A stretch of DNA of 64,000 nt from UBA5189 sp040389445. GTDB lineage: Bacteria > Chloroflexota > Limnocylindria > Limnocylindrales > CSP1-4. Positions 32,185 through 40,684 of the stretch are shown one piece after another. The notes beneath the pieces were generated by a model. It had not been told where the DNA came from. It was given only the letters and a program-made list of their open reading frames with translations, and did not search any database. The translations under genes were made by a program, and so were the position numbers. The stretch is taken from the NCBI GenBank assembly GCA_040389445.1, contig JAZJZX010000002.1, positions 372,001 through 436,000 on the forward strand, given 5' to 3'. Every line of letters starts with the position of its first letter. Position 1 is the first letter of the stretch.

Positions 32185-33144
32185 TCAGCCCGCGTTCGAT
32201 GGGGCGGGCAGCGAGGTGGTCCGGCCGGCCGGGTGGGCCGCGACGGCGAAGGCCGCATCCGCGAGTTCGGCGGCATGGGCCCGGCTGGCGGCCGTCCCGC
32301 CGATCTCGAGGATTCGCTGCGCAACCGAGTGCAGATCCTCGATCGGGGTCGATGTTCCACCCGTGACCCCGACCACGCGGCTGCCGGCGAACGGTGCCGG
32401 ATCGTCCAGGTCACGGACCGATTCGATCTGGATGGCGGGCGTCCCGGCGATCGCACACAGACGGGTCAGTTCCTTGGTGTTGGCGGAGGAGCGGCCCCCG
32501 ACCACCACCATGAGGTCGACCTCGCGCGCCGCCTCGAGCGTGTCCTGCTGCCGGCGGATGGTGACCGGGCAGACCGTGTTCACGATCTTGAGTTCGTGGC
32601 TCCGGCCGACCATGAAGGCTGCCAGCTTCTCGAACTTCCACGGCGGCTGGGTACTCTGCGAGATCAGCGCCATACGCTTCCTGGCCGGGATGGCGCCCCA
32701 GTCCTCCTCCTCGTCGACCACGATGGCATCCGGCGCGAACCCGAGCAGCCCCACGACCTCCGGATGCCTGGGTGTTCCGAGCAGGACGATCGTGTACCCC
32801 TCCTCGACCAGGCGGCGCAGTTCGCGCTGTTCCTGGATGACCCAGGTGCAGGTCCCGTCGATGACCTCGAGGCCTCGCTTCGCGGCGCGATCCATCACCT
32901 CGGGGCGAACGCCGTGGGCTCGGATGACCACGGCAGCGCCGTGATCGACGTCGTCGAGCGAGTCGACGGTCTGGATCCCGAGTGCCTGGAGGTCCTGGAC
33001 CACGCCCTCGTTGTGCACGACCTGACCAAGGGTGTGGGTCGACTTGCCGGCCGCGCTGGCTTCCTTGGCCTTGTCGATGGCCTCCCGGACGCCGTAGCAG
33101 AAGCCGGTGCGCTTCGCGATTCGAATCTCAATCACGGTTCCCAT
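32185..33144 (-). CDS. ispH: 4-hydroxy-3-methylbut-2-enyl diphosphate reductase
   Basis: 319 residues. The three iron-sulfur cysteines are in TGFCYGV, DGTCTWV and NTVCPVT; VVVGGRSSANTKEL and GVTGGTSTP are substrate loops. IspH makes IPP and DMAPP at the end of the MEP pathway, whose first enzyme, dxs, is also in this window. GATACT lies 8 nt before its ATG, so it may have its own promoter besides that of cmk-plsC. Confidence 0.95.
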   Translation of the reverse strand: MGTVIEIRIAKRTGFCYGVREAIDKAKEASAAGKSTHTLGQVVHNEGVVQDLQALGIQTVDSLDDVDHGAAVVIRAHGVRPEVMDRAAKRGLEVIDGTCTWVIQEQRELRRLVEEGYTIVLLGTPRHPEVVGLLGFAPDAIVVDEEEDWGAIPARKRMALISQSTQPPWKFEKLAAFMVGRSHELKIVNTVCPVTIRRQQDTLEAAREVDLMVVVGGRSSANTKELTRLCAIAGTPAIQIESVRDLDDPAPFAGSRVVGVTGGTSTPIEDLHSVAQRILEIGGTAASRAHAAELADAAFAVAAHPAGRTTSLPAPSNAG

Positions 33145-33152
33145 CCGTCACG

Positions 33153-33158
33153 AGTATC
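33153..33158 (-). promoter_or_regulatory. -10 box GATACT before ispH
   Basis: GATACT, eight bases, then the ATG at 33144; the mRNA would have a leader of one or two bases. It lies in the 37-nt gap after cmk-plsC. Confidence 0.4.
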
Positions 33159-33181
33159 GCATGGGCGCCGATCGATACCCC

Positions 33182-34729
33182 TCAGTCGGGAATCGGTTCG
33201 CCGTACCCGCCACGCTGACGAGCCGGCAGGAGAGCCGCGATGCGTCGCATGATCAAATCCGTCCCTGCCGCATTCGTGCGTCGGCGTGAGGCCACCGATG
33301 CCGCCTCGGCCCGATCGGCCGGATCCTCCCTGCCATCCCCTGCGTCGGTCCCCGACCGCTCCTCTGCGGCGAGGGCATCGGCGAGATGGAAGGGCTCGCC
33401 GATGCGAACGATCACCTCCGGCGTTCGCAGGGGCAGGCGTCGACCTCGGGGCCACAGGCGGTCGCTGTTACCGATCCCGATGGGCACGATGAGCGCATTC
33501 GATCGCGTTGCGAGGACGGCGACGCCATCCTTCGCGGGCTGGAGCCGCCCATCGGGGCTCCGGGTACCCTCCGGGAAGACGGCCAGCATGTGCCCGCCAC
33601 CCAGGATCCGCATGGCCGTCCGGAACGCCTCCACGTCGGCCGCTCCCCGGTCCACGGGGTGGACACCGCCGTGACGGGCGAGCCACGAGATCAGCGGCCA
33701 CTCGAAGACCTCGCGCTTGCCCATCCAGTTGATGGGGCGCCCGAGCCGGGTGTCCAGAAACCCGCCGATGAGGACGGGGTCGGCGTTCGATGCGTGGTTC
33801 GCCGCGATGAGCACGGCGCCCGCCCGCGGAATGACGGCGATATCGCCCTCGATCACCACCCGCGTGAAGAAGCGCGTCACCACTCGCATCACGAACGAGG
33901 CAATCCGGATGATCCAGGTGATGCGCGTGGCGATGGGCGTCGGGGCGGTCGGCTTCCGTCGCTTGATCGCGACCCGCTCGGTCTGCATCGCCGACGACGC
34001 CGGCACCACGTCGTGGGCCACGCCCGGCTTCTCGCGCCGGGCCGCCTCGATGGCCTCCACCACCCGGTCCACCGTTTCGGCGAACGAGATGGTGTCGGTC
34101 CGGATGACCAGCGCGTCTTCCGCACGTCGCAGCGGAGCGGTCGGTCGCGACGCGTCGCGCGCATCCCGCGACCGTAACTGGTCGAGGATCTCGGCCGCTT
34201 CCGGGTCGTCGGAGGCCACGCCGCGCTCATCGGCCCGGCGACGGGCCCGCTCCTCCACCGACGCGTCGAGGTAGATCTTGATGTCCGCGTCCGGGAGGAC
34301 GACCGTGCCAATGTCGCGCCCCGCCATCACCACGCCACCCTGAGCCGCGATATCGCGTTGCCGGCCGAGGAGCGCCGTTCGCAGCTCGGGCACCCGGGCG
34401 TAGTCGGACACGGCTGCGTCAACGTCGGGGGTATGGACACCGGCGGTCACGTCTTCGCCGTCGAGGGTGACGACGGCGTAGCGACCGGTCCCGTCCGCCT
34501 CCAGCCGAATGCCGCCGACGAGCGCGACGAGTCCGTCGGCATCGGCTGCCGGGATGCCCTGACGGCGGGCCGCAAAGGTGACGGCGCGATAGAACAGGCC
34601 CGTATCGCAGAATCGGAGGCGGAGCCGCGCCGCCGCAGCCGCCCCGACACTCGTCTTTCCGGACGAGCCGGGGCCGTCAACGGCAACGACCGGCTCACGG
34701 GAAGGCGCGTTGTCCGTGGATCCGACCAT
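33182..34729 (-). CDS. Fused cytidylate kinase and 1-acyl-glycerol-3-phosphate acyltransferase
   Basis: 515 residues. Residues 1-225 are CMP kinase (AVDGPGSSGKTS P-loop, YRAVTFAARRQGI, MAGRDIGTVVLPDADIK). Residues 265-515 are a PlsC acyltransferase (NHASNAD, the H-x4-D catalytic motif, and FPEGTRSPDG). One chain therefore phosphorylates CMP, needed for CDP-diacylglycerol and DNA precursors, and acylates lysophosphatidate. A cmk next to plsC is common in Gram-positive lineages; the fusion makes this fixed. The start is leaderless. Confidence 0.93.
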   Translation of the reverse strand: MVGSTDNAPSREPVVAVDGPGSSGKTSVGAAAAARLRLRFCDTGLFYRAVTFAARRQGIPAADADGLVALVGGIRLEADGTGRYAVVTLDGEDVTAGVHTPDVDAAVSDYARVPELRTALLGRQRDIAAQGGVVMAGRDIGTVVLPDADIKIYLDASVEERARRRADERGVASDDPEAAEILDQLRSRDARDASRPTAPLRRAEDALVIRTDTISFAETVDRVVEAIEAARREKPGVAHDVVPASSAMQTERVAIKRRKPTAPTPIATRITWIIRIASFVMRVVTRFFTRVVIEGDIAVIPRAGAVLIAANHASNADPVLIGGFLDTRLGRPINWMGKREVFEWPLISWLARHGGVHPVDRGAADVEAFRTAMRILGGGHMLAVFPEGTRSPDGRLQPAKDGVAVLATRSNALIVPIGIGNSDRLWPRGRRLPLRTPEVIVRIGEPFHLADALAAEERSGTDAGDGREDPADRAEAASVASRRRTNAAGTDLIMRRIAALLPARQRGGYGEPIPD

Positions 34730-34735
34730 CGCCGG

Positions 34736-34741
34736 AGCATA
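34736..34741 (-). promoter_or_regulatory. -10 box TATGCT for leaderless transcript
   Basis: TATGCT, six bases, then the ATG at 34729. It lies in the 36-nt gap after the ABC exporter and drives cmk-plsC, ispH, der, gpsA and possibly tRNA-Pro. Confidence 0.6.
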
Positions 34742-34765
34742 CCGGCGGAGGACCCCGTTGGTGTA

Positions 34766-35947
34766 TCAGGCGACCTCGCGCTTGATCGTGGCACCGGCGA
34801 GGACGACGAAGAGCGCCGCGATTCCGGCCAGAACGAAGATGTCGAGCCGGACCGTGGCGTCCGCGAGATCGGCACCGCGGAGCATCACCGCCTTGAGCGC
34901 ATCCACGGCGTAGGTCATCGGCAAGGCATGGGCCACCACCTGGAGGACATCGGGCAGTCGATCCACCGGCCAGAAGATCCCCCCGAGCAGGCCCTGCGGG
35001 ACGATCACGAGCGGAATGAACTGGATGATCTGGAGCTCGGTCCGGGCAAATGTCGAGAGGAAGATGCCGAGGTTCACGGATCCCAGGGAGAGCAGGACGG
35101 CGATCAGGAACGCGATGAGTGGGCTGCCGGCACTCTGGACGTCGAGCCCGATCGTGAAGGCGGGCAGCGGCCCGATGGACGGGACATCCAGCCCCGCCAG
35201 GATGAAGAGCGTCAGGACGATGACCTGGATCGTGGCGAAGAACCCGAACCCGAGGCTGTAGCCCAGGACGATCTCCGCTCGCGAGACCGGCGTGGCAAGG
35301 AGCCGCTCCAGCGTGCCGCCGACCCGTTCGCGGAGGAAGCTGATGCCCGTCAGCATGAAGACGAAGAAGTAGCCGAAATAGGCGAGGAACACCGGCGCGA
35401 GGACGTCGAGGGTGTCCGCATCCGCGGACAGGAAGACCGTCTCCCGGTCGATCACGGGGATGACTGCGACGCCGCCGCTCGCTGCACCGAGCTGGCCGGC
35501 CACCGTGACCATCAGTCCCTGCAACGCCCCCAGCGCGGCGCCATCCTGCGCAGGATCGGTGCCCGGCGTGATCACCAGGAGGTGTGGGCGCCGGCCGGCC
35601 AGCGTGTCATCGATGAGCGAGGACGGCAGGATCACCGCGATGTCGCCGTTGCTGTCCCGTAATGCCGCCCTGGCAGCATCCGCCGTCTCGGCCGTGGCGA
35701 TCACCTCGATCCCGTCGGGAGCACCGACCGTCGCTGCCGTCAGGGCATCGACGATCCGTTGCCCCGGCGCGCCGGCTTCGTTGACCATGACCACCTGGAC
35801 CATCAAGTCCTTCTGATCGCGAATGACCCAACCGAGCAGCGCGGTCACGACGATCGGCACCACGAAGATCAGCCCGAGCGTCCGTTCATCCCGCCGGAAC
35901 CCCTGCGCAATCCGTCGTGCGACGGCCAGAACCCGGATCGCACTCAT
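34766..35947 (-). CDS. ABC-2 type exporter permease
   Basis: 393 residues with one N-terminal helix, a large outside domain (about 50-200) and five C-terminal helices, with GTLERLLATPVSRAEIVLGYSLG before the membrane block, the coupling region of YhgE/NatB/drug-type ABC-2 permeases. It overlaps the ATPase gene as ATGA. The substrate is unknown; similar pairs export lipids, sodium-linked compounds or drugs. Confidence 0.87.
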   Translation of the reverse strand: MSAIRVLAVARRIAQGFRRDERTLGLIFVVPIVVTALLGWVIRDQKDLMVQVVMVNEAGAPGQRIVDALTAATVGAPDGIEVIATAETADAARAALRDSNGDIAVILPSSLIDDTLAGRRPHLLVITPGTDPAQDGAALGALQGLMVTVAGQLGAASGGVAVIPVIDRETVFLSADADTLDVLAPVFLAYFGYFFVFMLTGISFLRERVGGTLERLLATPVSRAEIVLGYSLGFGFFATIQVIVLTLFILAGLDVPSIGPLPAFTIGLDVQSAGSPLIAFLIAVLLSLGSVNLGIFLSTFARTELQIIQFIPLVIVPQGLLGGIFWPVDRLPDVLQVVAHALPMTYAVDALKAVMLRGADLADATVRLDIFVLAGIAALFVVLAGATIKREVA

Positions 35948-36696
35948 CGGAGCGGACCCGCCAGCGGCCGTCCCTCGGCGTCGAGGCCGGCATGATGGAG
36001 GAAGGCAGCTTCGAGATCCGCAGTGCCCGCACGCTGCCTGATCTCCGTGGCCGTTCCCCGGGCGAGGACCCGACCCGAGCGCACGAATACGAGCTCATCG
36101 CAGCGATCCGCCTCATCCATCACGTGGCTCGCCACGAGGATCGTCGTCCCGCCGGCCGCGAGCCGGCGGAAATGCGCCCAGAACTGGGCCCGCAGGGCCG
36201 GGTCCACGCCGACGGTCGGCTCGTCGAGCAGCAGAACCGCAGGTTCGTGAATGAGCGCGCATGCCAGCGAGAGGCGCCTCCGCATCCCGCCCGAGAGATG
36301 CATCGCGGGCGTCTCGCGTCGGTCGGCGAGGTCCACCAGGTCCAGCACCAGGTCGACCGCCGCCCGATCGGTGCGACCCTCGAGCCGGGCAAAGAAGGCG
36401 AGGTTCTCCTGTACCGACAGCTCCGGATACACGGCTTCCGCCTGGGGCATGTAGCCGATCCGGGCGAGGAGCGACCGATTCGGCACCAGCGTTCCCAGGA
36501 CACGGGCCGTACCGGCCGTGGGTCGCGCGAGCCCGGCGAGCATCCGGATGAACGTCGTCTTGCCCGACCCGTTCGGGCCGAGCAGCCCGTAGATCCGTCC
36601 GGCGGCCAGCGTCAGGTCGATTCCATCGACCGCCTGGACCGATCCGAATGTCTTGTGCAGACCGACAGCCTGGACCGCCGGTGCGGGAGCAGTCAT
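35944..36696 (-). CDS. ABC transporter ATP-binding protein
   Basis: 250 residues. Walker A GPNGSGKTT, signature LSGGMRRRLSLA and Walker B LLLDEPTVG are complete, with the switch His in VASHVMDEA. It powers the ABC-2 permease encoded next. Its start overlaps the pseudouridine synthase stop (ATGA), placing the exporter at the end of the scpAB operon without an obvious functional link. Confidence 0.92.
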   Translation of the reverse strand: MTAPAPAVQAVGLHKTFGSVQAVDGIDLTLAAGRIYGLLGPNGSGKTTFIRMLAGLARPTAGTARVLGTLVPNRSLLARIGYMPQAEAVYPELSVQENLAFFARLEGRTDRAAVDLVLDLVDLADRRETPAMHLSGGMRRRLSLACALIHEPAVLLLDEPTVGVDPALRAQFWAHFRRLAAGGTTILVASHVMDEADRCDELVFVRSGRVLARGTATEIRQRAGTADLEAAFLHHAGLDAEGRPLAGPLR

Positions 36697-37814
36697 CGCT
36701 CCGGAGGATAGTCCTCCCGTCCACGCCTGGTGCGGCCTTCCGGGCGCCCTTCCCGAGCCTTGGACGGCGGCCGGGAAGGCTGGTTGAGGCCCGGTTTGCC
36801 CGGGCGCGATCGGTGCCGTTGACCCTGCTTCTCATCCGCACGAGGCTCGGACCGGACGGTGCCGCCGGCCTTTGGCTTCGGGGCAGGGCGCCGGGGCCCG
36901 CTCGACCCCGGCGCGCCCTTCTGTCTGACAGGCCTTGGCCCGGAGGTCGGGGCAGGGCCACTCGCTCCGGGCGGCGTGGCCCGCCGTCCCGGCCCCGACG
37001 TCGCTGCGGTCATCGGCCCCGAACGCCGCTGCGCCACGGCACCGGGCACGGTACCCAGCTGACGGATCTCCGGCGCTCGAAGCAGCCGGGCTCGGCCGGT
37101 GGACAGCCGATCGAGCCGTACCGTCCCGATCCGGACGCGGACGAGGCGCAGGATCGGGGTTCCGGCCGCCGCGAACATGCGTCGAAGCTGCCGCTTCCAT
37201 CCCTGGGCGATGACGGCCCGATACCAGACGAGCTCGGGGTGCGGCGCCGGGTGGAGGAGCTCGGACAGCGTTCGCGTCTCGATCGCGGTGGCCGGGCGAA
37301 GCGGGGCGGCCAGCGTCGCGAGTCCTTCCTCGAGCTGGATCCCGGCCCGGAGCAGCGCCGCCTGGTCGTGATCCAGCGGTCGTTCCAGGGCCACGGCGTA
37401 CTCCCGCTGGACGCCGAACCGCGGATGGAGGACGTGATCGGCCCAGGTTCCGTCGTTCGTCAGCAGGAGCAGCCCTTCCGAGTCGCGGTCGAGACGCCCA
37501 ACCGGGTAAAGCCGGGTTCCGTCCGGGGTCAAGGCCGTCGGGACGAGATCAAGGACGGTGGTGTCGGCGTGTCGATCATGGGTGGTGGAGGTGACCCCCG
37601 CCGGTTTGTGCAACGCCACGTAGATCCGGGCGGCACCGACGCCGACGAGGATGCCGTCCACCTCGATCTGGGCCGTCGCGGCATCGGCCTGATCGCCGAT
37701 CGAGGCGATCCGACCATTGACGCGGACCCGGCCGCTGGCGATGAGGGACTCGCTGGCCCGCCGCGAGGCGACTCCGGCGGCTGCGAGGATCTTCTGCAGA
37801 CGCTCCTCAGGCAT
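36693..37814 (-). CDS. Ribosomal pseudouridine synthase, RsuA/RluB family, long basic tail
   Basis: 373 residues. An S4 RNA-binding domain (1-50, RLQKILAAAGVASRR) precedes the synthase with GRLDRDSEGLLLLTNDG, containing the catalytic Asp. In bacteria with scpAB next door this is usually RluB, which modifies 23S rRNA. A tail of about 110 residues (from about 260) rich in Arg, Pro, Gly and Lys is not part of the fold and probably binds RNA. Start ATG 37814 overlaps the scpB end by 8 nt. Confidence 0.9.
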   Translation of the reverse strand: MPEERLQKILAAAGVASRRASESLIASGRVRVNGRIASIGDQADAATAQIEVDGILVGVGAARIYVALHKPAGVTSTTHDRHADTTVLDLVPTALTPDGTRLYPVGRLDRDSEGLLLLTNDGTWADHVLHPRFGVQREYAVALERPLDHDQAALLRAGIQLEEGLATLAAPLRPATAIETRTLSELLHPAPHPELVWYRAVIAQGWKRQLRRMFAAAGTPILRLVRVRIGTVRLDRLSTGRARLLRAPEIRQLGTVPGAVAQRRSGPMTAATSGPGRRATPPGASGPAPTSGPRPVRQKGAPGSSGPRRPAPKPKAGGTVRSEPRADEKQGQRHRSRPGKPGLNQPSRPPSKAREGRPEGRTRRGREDYPPER

Positions 37815-38466
37815 CGTTGGTCTCGGCCACGGCAGGGTCGTCCGTCGGTTCCGCAGCCGGGTCAACGAGCCGGGCCGCCACTTCGGCATCGAGCGGCGGC
37901 AGATCCTCCAGCGAGGTCAGCCCGAAGCGCTCGAGGAAGTCGAACGACGTTCCATACAGGATCGGCCTGCCCGGCGCTTCAGAACGACCGAGCTCCACCA
38001 CCAGCCGACGATGGAGCAGGCTGCGAACCGTGTAGTCCGAGTCGACGCCGCGAATACGCTCGATGGCGGCCTTCGTGATCGGCTGGCGGTAGGCGACGAT
38101 TGCCACGGTCTCGAGCGACGCGGGTGACAGCCGGACCGCGTCGGCACCGACGTAGCGGGCAACCAGTTCGCCGGCCTCGGGAGCCGTGGCAAGCTCAACC
38201 CGGTCACCGGACACCAGCAGCCGAATCCCGCGGGCACGCAGGGTGACCTCAAGGTCACCGAGGCGCGCATCCACGGTCTGCCGGTCCACGCCGACCAGCG
38301 AGCCGATCTCGCGCCGGGAGAGCGGGCGCTCGGCGACGAACAGGAGCGCTTCCAGGCCGGCCTCCGTCAGCTCGCGCGGGTCGGTCGAGTCCCCGTCGTC
38401 GGCGGCCGGCACGGATGCCGTTTCATCACGTTCGTCGACCACGCCGGGCAGGAGTTCGTCGCTCAT
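37807..38466 (-). CDS. scpB: Segregation and condensation protein B
   Basis: 219 residues, two winged helices. ALLFVAERPLSRREIGSLVG and ETVAIVAYRQPITKAAIERIRGVDS are diagnostic. ScpB binds ScpA and the SMC ATPase for chromosome organisation; smc is not in the window. The start overlaps scpA as ATGA. The C-terminal 40 residues are acidic and probably flexible. Confidence 0.95.
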   Translation of the reverse strand: MSDELLPGVVDERDETASVPAADDGDSTDPRELTEAGLEALLFVAERPLSRREIGSLVGVDRQTVDARLGDLEVTLRARGIRLLVSGDRVELATAPEAGELVARYVGADAVRLSPASLETVAIVAYRQPITKAAIERIRGVDSDYTVRSLLHRRLVVELGRSEAPGRPILYGTSFDFLERFGLTSLEDLPPLDAEVAARLVDPAAEPTDDPAVAETNDA

Positions 38467-39395
38467 CGAAACCCGGCCATCGATTCATCGAGCGGCGCGT
38501 CGGCATCCGCCTCGCTCAATCCCGATGCCGCTCGTTCAGCCGCGCTTGCCCGGCGCGCCGTGATCGGTCCGAACGGGGTCGACTGCTCCACCACGATCTC
38601 GCGCCGCTTCATCAATTCGAGCATGGCAAGAAAGGTCACGGCAACGACCACCCGATCTCGAACGCCACGCAGGAGGTCCTGGAGCACGACGGACGGGGCC
38701 GCCCGAAGCGCTGCCCGGAGGATCGTCGCGCGCTGACTCAGCGTGATCGAGCGCCGGATCATCTCCGGCGGCGTTTCCGGTGGGGTCACGACCGTGGCGA
38801 GCCGGGCGAGCGCGCCACGAAGGAACTCCGGGTCCAGTGGCGGAGCGTCGGGGGTCCGTGCGCCGGCCACGGCCGCGGCGAGCGCGGTGGCCGGCTCGCG
38901 TCGAAAGAGCCCCATGCGGCAGGAAGCGACCGCCTGCAGGGCCGTCCCGGCGTCTCGATAGGCTCGATACAGGATCAACCGCTCCCGCAGCTCCGCCTCG
39001 GGGTCCGGGCCTTCATCGGGCATTGCCCCGGGCTCGCCCGAGTCGGAGTGACGCGGAAGCATGGCCCGGCTCTTGATCAGGATGAGCTGACTGGCGACCG
39101 CCACGAACGAGCTGACATTCGTGATCCGGTCGCCCTCCAGCGTCGCGAGAGCCTCGAGATAGGCGCCCGCCAGGGCACCCAGCGGGACGGTCAGCACGTC
39201 GAGGCGACGCGCCTCGATCAGGGTCAGCAACAGGCCGAGCGGACCGGCCCACTCCGCCAGCACGACCTCGGTGGCATCCTCGGGACGTCGGCCGGGCCCG
39301 AAGCGGACGGCCGGGTTGATTGGGCGGCCGACGGCGAGGGACGCGTACAGGGCGTCCCTGGATTCAACTTCTGCCCCGATCCGGGTCCCTTCCAC
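38463..39395 (-). CDS. scpA: Segregation and condensation protein A (kleisin)
   Basis: 310 residues. The N-terminal kleisin part has GPLGLLLTLIEARRLDV and DRITNVSSFVAVASQLILIKSRAMLP, which in the family is F-x-G-P-L-x-x-L-L-x-L-I and L-x-x-K-S-x-x-L-L-P. The C-terminal winged helix follows at about 235-290. GTG 39395 lies one base past the upstream stop; ATG 39416 is an alternative that would overlap that gene. Confidence 0.93.
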   Translation of the reverse strand: MEGTRIGAEVESRDALYASLAVGRPINPAVRFGPGRRPEDATEVVLAEWAGPLGLLLTLIEARRLDVLTVPLGALAGAYLEALATLEGDRITNVSSFVAVASQLILIKSRAMLPRHSDSGEPGAMPDEGPDPEAELRERLILYRAYRDAGTALQAVASCRMGLFRREPATALAAAVAGARTPDAPPLDPEFLRGALARLATVVTPPETPPEMIRRSITLSQRATILRAALRAAPSVVLQDLLRGVRDRVVVAVTFLAMLELMKRREIVVEQSTPFGPITARRASAAERAASGLSEADADAPLDESMAGFR

Positions 39396-39396
39396 G

Positions 39397-39900
39397 TCAG
39401 TTCGCCTCGTCGGCAAGCCGCAGACGTTCGCCGTACTCGGGATCGTGTGGCGTTTCCTGCCAGCGAATGAGCTCCACGGTTCGCCGGCTGCAGCCGGCCT
39501 CCTCGGCCATCCGGGCCGAGCGTTCCGGATGCGCCTCCAGTCGCCGCAGGGCTTCCGTCATGCCGGGTAGACGCCCGACCTGGCGGGGGATCCACGGGCC
39601 ATAGGCCTGGCCGAGGCTGTGGACGATCCGGGGCAGCACCCCGGTCGCGCCCTTGCCGGCATCGTGCAGCAGGCCTGCGACCAGGACATCGCGGTCGTTG
39701 ATGCCCTGCCGACGGAGCGCAGCGACGACATCCAGGCCGTGGCGGCGGTCGGCCACTGTCATGCCGTCGTACACGGCGACCTGCGTGGGCGTCAGCCAGC
39801 CCAGCAGGTTGTTCCGCTCGGACTCGGTCACCCGAGCCAACAGGTGGCATCGGAACTGCCGTACCTTCCCGACCCACCAGGCCGGACCTCCGGAGCTCAC
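39397..39900 (-). CDS. HD-domain protein
   Basis: 167 residues. HGLDVVAAL, GLLHDAGKG (H-D) and late helices give an HD phosphohydrolase-like fold; the D-A-G-K-G step matches metal-dependent HD proteins. The natural substrate is unknown. GTG 39900 overlaps the M50 protease stop (GTGA), and the gene leads directly into scpA, so it is coupled on both sides. Confidence 0.8.
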   Translation of the reverse strand: MSSGGPAWWVGKVRQFRCHLLARVTESERNNLLGWLTPTQVAVYDGMTVADRRHGLDVVAALRRQGINDRDVLVAGLLHDAGKGATGVLPRIVHSLGQAYGPWIPRQVGRLPGMTEALRRLEAHPERSARMAEEAGCSRRTVELIRWQETPHDPEYGERLRLADEAN

Positions 39901-40595
39901 AGGCCCGTCAGCAGACTGATCATCGGACGGGCAATGACTTCGAAGACGATCCCCAGGGGCGAGGGCAGGTTCGTCAGGGACGGGATCAGGATCAATCCCA
40001 GCAGGATCAGGGAGCCGTACTGGGTCAGGAACGCCCGGAGGCGCCAGCTGGTCCGGGGATCCACGACCGCCAGGAGGACATGGGAACCGTCAAGCGGTGG
40101 CAGCGGAATCAGGTTGAAGATCATCAGCGACACGTTGATCTGGATGAAGAGATACAGGATTCCGAGGACGAGTGGAGCATCCACCCCGGTCGCAAACATC
40201 ACCCGGAACGGGATCGCAGCGGCCGTGGCGAGCACCAGGTTGGACACCGGGCCGGCGAAGGCCACGAGGGCGTCACTCCGGCGGCCCCCGAGCAGATTCG
40301 CCGGGTTGACCGGCGTGGGCTTCGCCCAACCGACGACGAACCCGCTCCCGGACAACAGCGTGAGGATGAGCAGCGTGCCCCCGACCGGGTCGAAATGAAC
40401 GAGCGGATTGAGCGTCAGGCGACCGAGCAACCTGGCCGTCCCATCCCCCATCCGGTAGGCCGTCAGGGCGTGGGCAAACTCGTGGATCGGCAAGGCGACC
40501 AGCAGGATGATTGCGATCAGGGACAGCTTGATGATGAGTTCCGTGTCGAGCACTGGATCGATTGCCTCATGAGCCGGACCGTCGGACGACGGCAC
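39897..40595 (-). CDS. M50 family intramembrane metalloprotease (no extra domain)
   Basis: 232 residues, about five helices. PIHEFAHAL supplies the H-E-x-x-H zinc motif and NLIPLPPLDGS the third ligand. Members of this short group are common near scpA/scpB and trpS in Gram-positive-like lineages; the substrate is not known. It starts with GTG, with TAGCAT exactly 6 nt upstream, and heads the operon to the ABC exporter. Confidence 0.9.
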   Translation of the reverse strand: MPSSDGPAHEAIDPVLDTELIIKLSLIAIILLVALPIHEFAHALTAYRMGDGTARLLGRLTLNPLVHFDPVGGTLLILTLLSGSGFVVGWAKPTPVNPANLLGGRRSDALVAFAGPVSNLVLATAAAIPFRVMFATGVDAPLVLGILYLFIQINVSLMIFNLIPLPPLDGSHVLLAVVDPRTSWRLRAFLTQYGSLILLGLILIPSLTNLPSPLGIVFEVIARPMISLLTGL

Positions 40596-40601
40596 CGCCG
40601 A

Positions 40602-40607
40602 ATGCTA
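40602..40607 (-). promoter_or_regulatory. -10 box TAGCAT for leaderless transcript
   Basis: TAGCAT, six bases (TCGGCG), then the GTG at 40595. It is the promoter of the M50-HD-scpAB-rluB-ABC operon. Confidence 0.55.
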
Positions 40608-40608
40608 G

Positions 40609-40629
40609 CCCCTCGCGGGATCGCGGGGG
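40609..40629 (-). terminator. GC-rich stem-loop in the inter-operon gap
   Basis: CCCC-T-CGCG, loop GGAT, CGCG-GGGG: an 8-bp stem with one bulged T, directly next to the TAGCAT box. It may end transcripts from the PH-domain gene. There is no T run. Confidence 0.35.
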
Positions 40630-40645
40630 ATGGACATCAACCAGA

Positions 40646-40662
40646 ACCCGGCCAAGCCGGGT
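40646..40662 (-). terminator. Perfect 7-bp stem-loop after the PH-domain gene
   Basis: ACCCGGC, loop CAA, GCCGGGT, starting 23 nt after the stop at 40685. With the second hairpin it probably separates the dxs-to-PH operon from the next one, although neither has a T run. Confidence 0.45.
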
Positions 40663-40684
40663 CGACGGCTCGATTGCCCGCTGC

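Noticed and set aside
36693..36720. TATCCT 8 nt before the ABC ATPase ATG as a leaderless promoter
   Set aside because: The ATPase start overlaps the upstream gene as ATGA and the hexamer lies in that coding region; translational coupling explains the start.
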